In this document: in pieces, positions 3,734 through 7,065 of the stretch
How positions within the stretch are numbered: the first letter of the stretch is position 1
How the letters are laid out: each line of letters begins with the position of its first letter
NCBI GenBank assembly: GCA_027296045.1
Contig: JAPUJS010000237.1
Coordinates: 1 to 7,065 of the forward strand
DNA length: 7,065 nt
Direction of reading: 5' to 3'
Source of the DNA: a bacterium
GTDB taxonomy: Bacteria; Latescibacterota; UBA2968
Notes under the pieces: model-generated
What the model was told of the DNA's origin: nothing
What the model saw: the letters and a program-made list of their open reading frames with translations, nothing else
The model's database searches: none
Position numbers and translations under genes: made by a program

Positions 3734-5755
3734 TCAGCACCCCTCGCGTTCCACGTCAAACGTTCGGGTCCGAGAGAAAACCGTTTCCGACCCCTCATAA
3801 GCGGTCACCTCGTTGGACACATAGAACCGTTCTCCATCGCTCCACATCCGACTTTTTGTTTCGACACGGGTCTCCCACGTCCCCCGTTTAAATACTGTCG
3901 TCCATTCACACTGCGCCTCTGCCGAAAGCGGATCAGCCTCTTGAATTGTCCAGGTGTCTAAAGCCGACAGTTCGGTCTCCAACCCATTGTCAAACCGAAT
4001 CCTTCCACTGTCCGTGCCCACCCGAATCTCCGACTGTCCTGTCAATATATCCTGCGCATACGTCCGTTCCCTTCCGCCTTCCCGAAGCGTCTCAACCTTC
4101 AGTTCGGGCGCACCTTCCGGTATCTCAAAGGCCGGGATGTCTGATTCTTCAACCGCTGCCCGCACCGGCAAATTCAGTGTCCCGCCCAAGAGGTGCACGG
4201 TGACCGGCTCGGGCGAGGGCCATGCTTCGGGCCAGTAGGTCTCCGAGAGGGCCACACGCAATCGATTGCCAGAAGCAATCCGGCACCCCACGGCATTCAG
4301 CCTCACCGTCACTTCATACTGCTCGCCGGGTTCCAATGGCACCGCCTTCTGATGCCCATGTCGGTGTGTCAGGTTCAGCAATCCCCAGCTCAGTCGAGTG
4401 GATGCCCCTGAAGGAAACACTTCGCACAGCCGAACGGCCAGCAGGGCGTTGGGCCGATCCACGGAAAGCTCTACCGTCACTTCCGGGAATCCCAGCACAT
4501 CCAGCGGATCGTTCAATGGCCTGGAAGTAAACGTCAAAGACCGTCCATCTTCTGCCCGCTGATCCGGTGGAAACTCCCCGGGTACGCCGTAGGAACACCA
4601 GTTTCCTGCATCTTTGCCCACATTCTGCTTGCTCTGAAAAATCAGGGACAGGGAGCTGTCCCCGCCCTCGTCCAGAACCCCCATGCCGTGGGCCGCCTGC
4701 TGAAAGCCATATGCCTGTCCTGAAATTTGAGAACTCGGCCACGACTTTTCAGTAATCCATCGCCCCGGCCAGGATTCATGAGATACATCGGGCAACTTGC
4801 TTTCCTGCATCCACACCCGCAACATCGGTTCATCCATAATCCCCGTCTCAATGCCCTTCAGCCACCGGTCCCACCAGCGCAGACACTCCTGGAGAAACCC
4901 GATTGCCGGTCCGGGTGATGCGCGCTCCGGAAAATCGTGTGCCCACGGCCCAATCAGCCCTTTCTTGGGACAGGAAAGCCCTTCAAGCAGTCGTGGAATC
5001 GCATTGGTATAAGCATCCGCCCATCCGCCAACCGCATAGACCGGACAGGTAATGGCAGAAAAGTCTTCACAAACCGATCCCTGTTCCCAATACCCATCGC
5101 GCAACTGGTGAGAAAGCCAGGTTTCAATAAAAGGCGGCGACTGCTCCAGCCGTTCCAACCACATCTCGCGCCAGGCATCGCCGACATGGCGGGGATCGGG
5201 AGGCCGTGCATTAAATAACAACATCGTCGAGGCCCAGTAGAGCATCTTTGAGGCCAGCACACACCCGCCCATATAGTGTACATCGTCTGCATAGCGGTCG
5301 TCCGTCGAACACAGAGAAATCACGGCCTTCAGTTCCGGAGGGCGATGCGCAGCGATCTGCAAACCGTTAAACCCGCCCCAGGATTTGCCGTATAAACCCA
5401 CAGCACCCGTTGACCAGGGCTGTTTTGCAATCCAGGCCAGAACCTCCAGTGCATCTTCCTGTTCCAAAGGCAGGTATTCGTCGTACAGCACCCCATCCGA
5501 ATCGCCGCTTCCGCGGATATCCACCCGCATCGAAGCATATCCATGGCCTGCAAAATAAGGATGGTGCACAGAATCCCGCACCGCCGTAAAGTCGTTTTTT
5601 CGATACGGCAGATATTCCAGAACAGCCGGCACCGGATCGTCCTCCGCATCTTCCGGCAACCAGATCCGTGCGGCCAGACGCGTGCCATCGGACAGGGGAA
5701 TCCATGTATGTTCGATTTCTCGCACCGTACGAGGAAAATGCGTTCTGTTTTTCAT
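3734..5755 (-). CDS. CocE/NonD-family hydrolase (peptidase S15-like)
   Basis: A 673-residue alpha/beta hydrolase of the CocE/NonD (X-Pro dipeptidyl-peptidase S15) group, which cleaves esters or alpha-amino-acyl amides. The catalytic parts are visible: nucleophile S125 in GLYGKSWGGFNG, aspartate D247 in AVGGWADAY, histidine H273 in GPWAHDF, and a likely oxyanion-hole tyrosine in LEYLPYRKND (Y51). Residues about 1-290 form the hydrolase with its helical cap, and about 300-540 the jelly-roll PepX_C domain. A further C-terminal region of about 125 residues (545-673) is absent from classical CocE but known in longer family members. No signal peptide, so it is cytoplasmic. The start is fixed by AGGAGG 8 bases upstream; this Shine-Dalgarno sequence overlaps the TAG of the upstream oxidoreductase gene. 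The substrate is unknown. Nothing in the catalytic set is missing. Confidence 0.95.
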   Translation of the reverse strand: MKNRTHFPRTVREIEHTWIPLSDGTRLAARIWLPEDAEDDPVPAVLEYLPYRKNDFTAVRDSVHHPYFAGHGYASMRVDIRGSGDSDGVLYDEYLPLEQEDALEVLAWIAKQPWSTGAVGLYGKSWGGFNGLQIAAHRPPELKAVISLCSTDDRYADDVHYMGGCVLASKMLYWASTMLLFNARPPDPRHVGDAWREMWLERLEQSPPFIETWLSHQLRDGYWEQGSVCEDFSAITCPVYAVGGWADAYTNAIPRLLEGLSCPKKGLIGPWAHDFPERASPGPAIGFLQECLRWWDRWLKGIETGIMDEPMLRVWMQESKLPDVSHESWPGRWITEKSWPSSQISGQAYGFQQAAHGMGVLDEGGDSSLSLIFQSKQNVGKDAGNWCSYGVPGEFPPDQRAEDGRSLTFTSRPLNDPLDVLGFPEVTVELSVDRPNALLAVRLCEVFPSGASTRLSWGLLNLTHRHGHQKAVPLEPGEQYEVTVRLNAVGCRIASGNRLRVALSETYWPEAWPSPEPVTVHLLGGTLNLPVRAAVEESDIPAFEIPEGAPELKVETLREGGRERTYAQDILTGQSEIRVGTDSGRIRFDNGLETELSALDTWTIQEADPLSAEAQCEWTTVFKRGTWETRVETKSRMWSDGERFYVSNEVTAYEGSETVFSRTRTFDVEREGC

Positions 5756-5767
5756 AACCCCAACCTC

Positions 5768-6889
5768 CTACGACGGTCGGTAAACCTGTGTTTTCCCACT
5801 TGTCAATTCTTCCATCAATTCGTCATACCGGTCACGATCTACCGGGATGGACACCACTTCTTTCCGGATTCCCGAAAGCACGATCCCATTGATCACCTCC
5901 AGTGCCCAGCGAGCCGATCTCCCGGTCGTAATGGGTTCCCCGCCATCTGAAATCGCAGAAATAAAACTCTCCATAAGCGAAGGCCGCTCCGAATCCACCG
6001 CCACATCCTCCCAGGAAATCTCGTTTTGCCCGGCAGTCCTTCCGTCTCCTCCGGCAATAAATTGCCTCATCGGCATATCGTAGCGGCCCAGTCGAAACGT
6101 ATCCGGCACCTGGGAGTTCGCATTCTTTTCATCCTGATATATCACCGTACCCTTATCACCGGAAATCTGGCGATAATTCAACCGGCGGTCGCAAATGCTC
6201 AATTGCAAATTGCACACGGCCCCCGAGGCAAAGCGCACGTTCGCAATAGCCGTATCCTCAATTTCCGCCCGATGCCCCCAATTTGAAATCATCGCCGACA
6301 CTTCCACCGGCTCGCCTATCATCCAGCACAGCAGATCGATATCGTGGCTGGTCTGATTCATCAACACACCACCCCCGGCATGCTCCCAGGTACATCGCCA
6401 GATATCCCGGTCATAATACGCTTCGGCACGCGCCTCCAGCCACTGCCACAACACCCGGTAGATATCGCCCAGTTCGCCTGCATCGATCAATCGCTTCAAT
6501 GCCCGGTTGCCTGGAAAGGTCCGATAGTTATGCCCCACCGCCAGCTTCAACCCCCTGCTTTCAGCCGCATCAATCATCCGGTCTGCCTGCGACACCGTCA
6601 TCGCAACCGGTTTCTCCACAAAGGTGTGCAGTCCTGCCTCCAGGCAGTGGAGACCCATAGGTGCGTGGAGGAAATGGGGCGTTGCAATCACCACCGCATC
6701 CAGATCCTCTCCCGAAACCATCTCCCGAAAATCAGTCCATGGCTTCACATCCAGTTTCTCCGACACCTCTTTTAACAAATCTTCTTTCAAATCGGCCACA
6801 GCGACCAGTTCTGCCCCTTCCATCTCTGCAAGGGTCTGCGCGTGGCGGCCTCCAATACCATTCAAACCCACAACGCCAATCTTTACCAT
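5768..6889 (-). CDS. Gfo/Idh/MocA-family NAD(P)-dependent oxidoreductase
   Basis: A 373-residue oxidoreductase of the Gfo/Idh/MocA family, which oxidises or reduces hydroxyl groups of sugars, inositols and related compounds. The N-terminal Rossmann fold shows the dinucleotide loop GVVGLNGIGGRHA (5-17) and acidic D33 ending the second strand (VAVADL). The family motif VEKPVA is at 91-96, with K93 a usual catalytic lysine. The C-terminal domain has GGGVLMNQTSHDIDLLCWMIG (172-192), with H182 as the probable catalytic histidine and N178 where many relatives have aspartate; this is a known variant. The length is normal. GAGGAGG 6 bases before the ATG gives a strong ribosome binding site. It lies 12 bases before the hydrolase gene and 25 after the partial gene, clearly in one operon. 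The substrate is not predictable from sequence. Confidence 0.95.
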   Translation of the reverse strand: MVKIGVVGLNGIGGRHAQTLAEMEGAELVAVADLKEDLLKEVSEKLDVKPWTDFREMVSGEDLDAVVIATPHFLHAPMGLHCLEAGLHTFVEKPVAMTVSQADRMIDAAESRGLKLAVGHNYRTFPGNRALKRLIDAGELGDIYRVLWQWLEARAEAYYDRDIWRCTWEHAGGGVLMNQTSHDIDLLCWMIGEPVEVSAMISNWGHRAEIEDTAIANVRFASGAVCNLQLSICDRRLNYRQISGDKGTVIYQDEKNANSQVPDTFRLGRYDMPMRQFIAGGDGRTAGQNEISWEDVAVDSERPSLMESFISAISDGGEPITTGRSARWALEVINGIVLSGIRKEVVSIPVDRDRYDELMEELTSGKTQVYRPS

Positions 6890-6914
6890 GTCAAACCTCC
6901 TCTATGCCAGGCCA

Positions 6915-7065
6915 TCAGATCCCCCTTTGCTGCACTCGTTCTACCTGCCAGAATTTTCGCGCCCCATAATACTCCCCTTCCTCTCGAAAGGGCAAAACTG
7001 TATCCCCAACGTTCCGGGAATAGATCAGCATATCCATCCATTTTTTTCCCACTCGAAGCCGATCT
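6915..7065 (-). CDS. C-terminus of an unrecognised protein (partial, first visible operon gene)
   Basis: A frame open from the window edge ends at a TGA (6915-6917), 25 bases before the oxidoreductase start. It gives 49 residues, including KKWMDMLIYSRNVGD, LPFREEGEYYGARKFW and the end QVERVQQRGI. Aromatic and charged residues are spread as in a folded protein, and spacing and strand fit the operon. I do not recognise the family. A second minus-strand frame is also open across this stretch, but its composition (Ser/Gly/Arg-rich) is less protein-like and it would run into the oxidoreductase start. The real gene continues outside the window. Confidence 0.6.
   Translation of the reverse strand, partial: DRLRVGKKWMDMLIYSRNVGDTVLPFREEGEYYGARKFWQVERVQQRGI

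Noticed and set aside
1..7065. CRISPR array, tRNA, rRNA, insertion sequence or transposase
   Set aside because: No regularly spaced repeats, no cloverleaf or rRNA-like sequence and no transposase frame were seen on either strand by eye.

Overview
The window looks like accessory DNA from an uncultured bacterium of moderate GC content. It holds a dense toxin-antitoxin (TA) cluster and broken kinase genes (about 1-3650), then a cleanly organised metabolic operon on the minus strand (about 3734-7065). The pairing of a Gfo/Idh/MocA oxidoreductase with a CocE/NonD hydrolase, a two-component regulator-propeller fragment and many TA genes resembles uncultured lineages such as Latescibacteria or Poribacteria, but a proteobacterium is also possible. 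This taxonomic reading is inference and weak.

Left part, plus strand. A frameshifted HigB-like toxin remnant (about 85-296) runs into an intact HigA-type antitoxin (296-601). Then come a ribbon-helix-helix antitoxin-like gene (636-854) and an XRE antitoxin-like gene (870-1193). All three are tightly spaced, each has its own Shine-Dalgarno sequence, and none has an intact toxin. About 500 bases follow with no convincing gene; they hold a hairpin and small repeats. Next is a complete vapBC-type module (Phd/YefM antitoxin 1701-1931, PIN toxin 1910-2317) with a perfect palindrome just upstream.

Middle part. The ATP-binding C-terminus of a histidine kinase (2480-2791) and the signal peptide plus first residues of a regulator-propeller sensor kinase (3493-3648) are remnants on the plus strand. 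Between them, on the minus strand, sits an intact higBA pair (higB 3162-3437, higA 2832-3152). Its promoter has a consensus -35 box, and a TGTAACA/TGTTACA inverted repeat fills the spacer. The predicted transcript start falls at or next to the higB start codon.

Right part, minus strand, read right to left: the C-terminus of an unrecognised protein (6915-7065), a Gfo/Idh/MocA oxidoreductase (5768-6889) and a 673-residue CocE/NonD hydrolase (3734-5755). Gaps are 25 and 12 bases and the Shine-Dalgarno sequences are strong, so this is almost certainly one operon. A role in uptake-linked breakdown of an esterified or amidated, possibly sugar-like compound is plausible, but the substrate cannot be read from sequence.

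I do not see a clearly new defence or mobile system. The most unusual items are the toxin-less run of three antitoxin-like genes beside a decayed higB, and the compact higBA promoter/operator.
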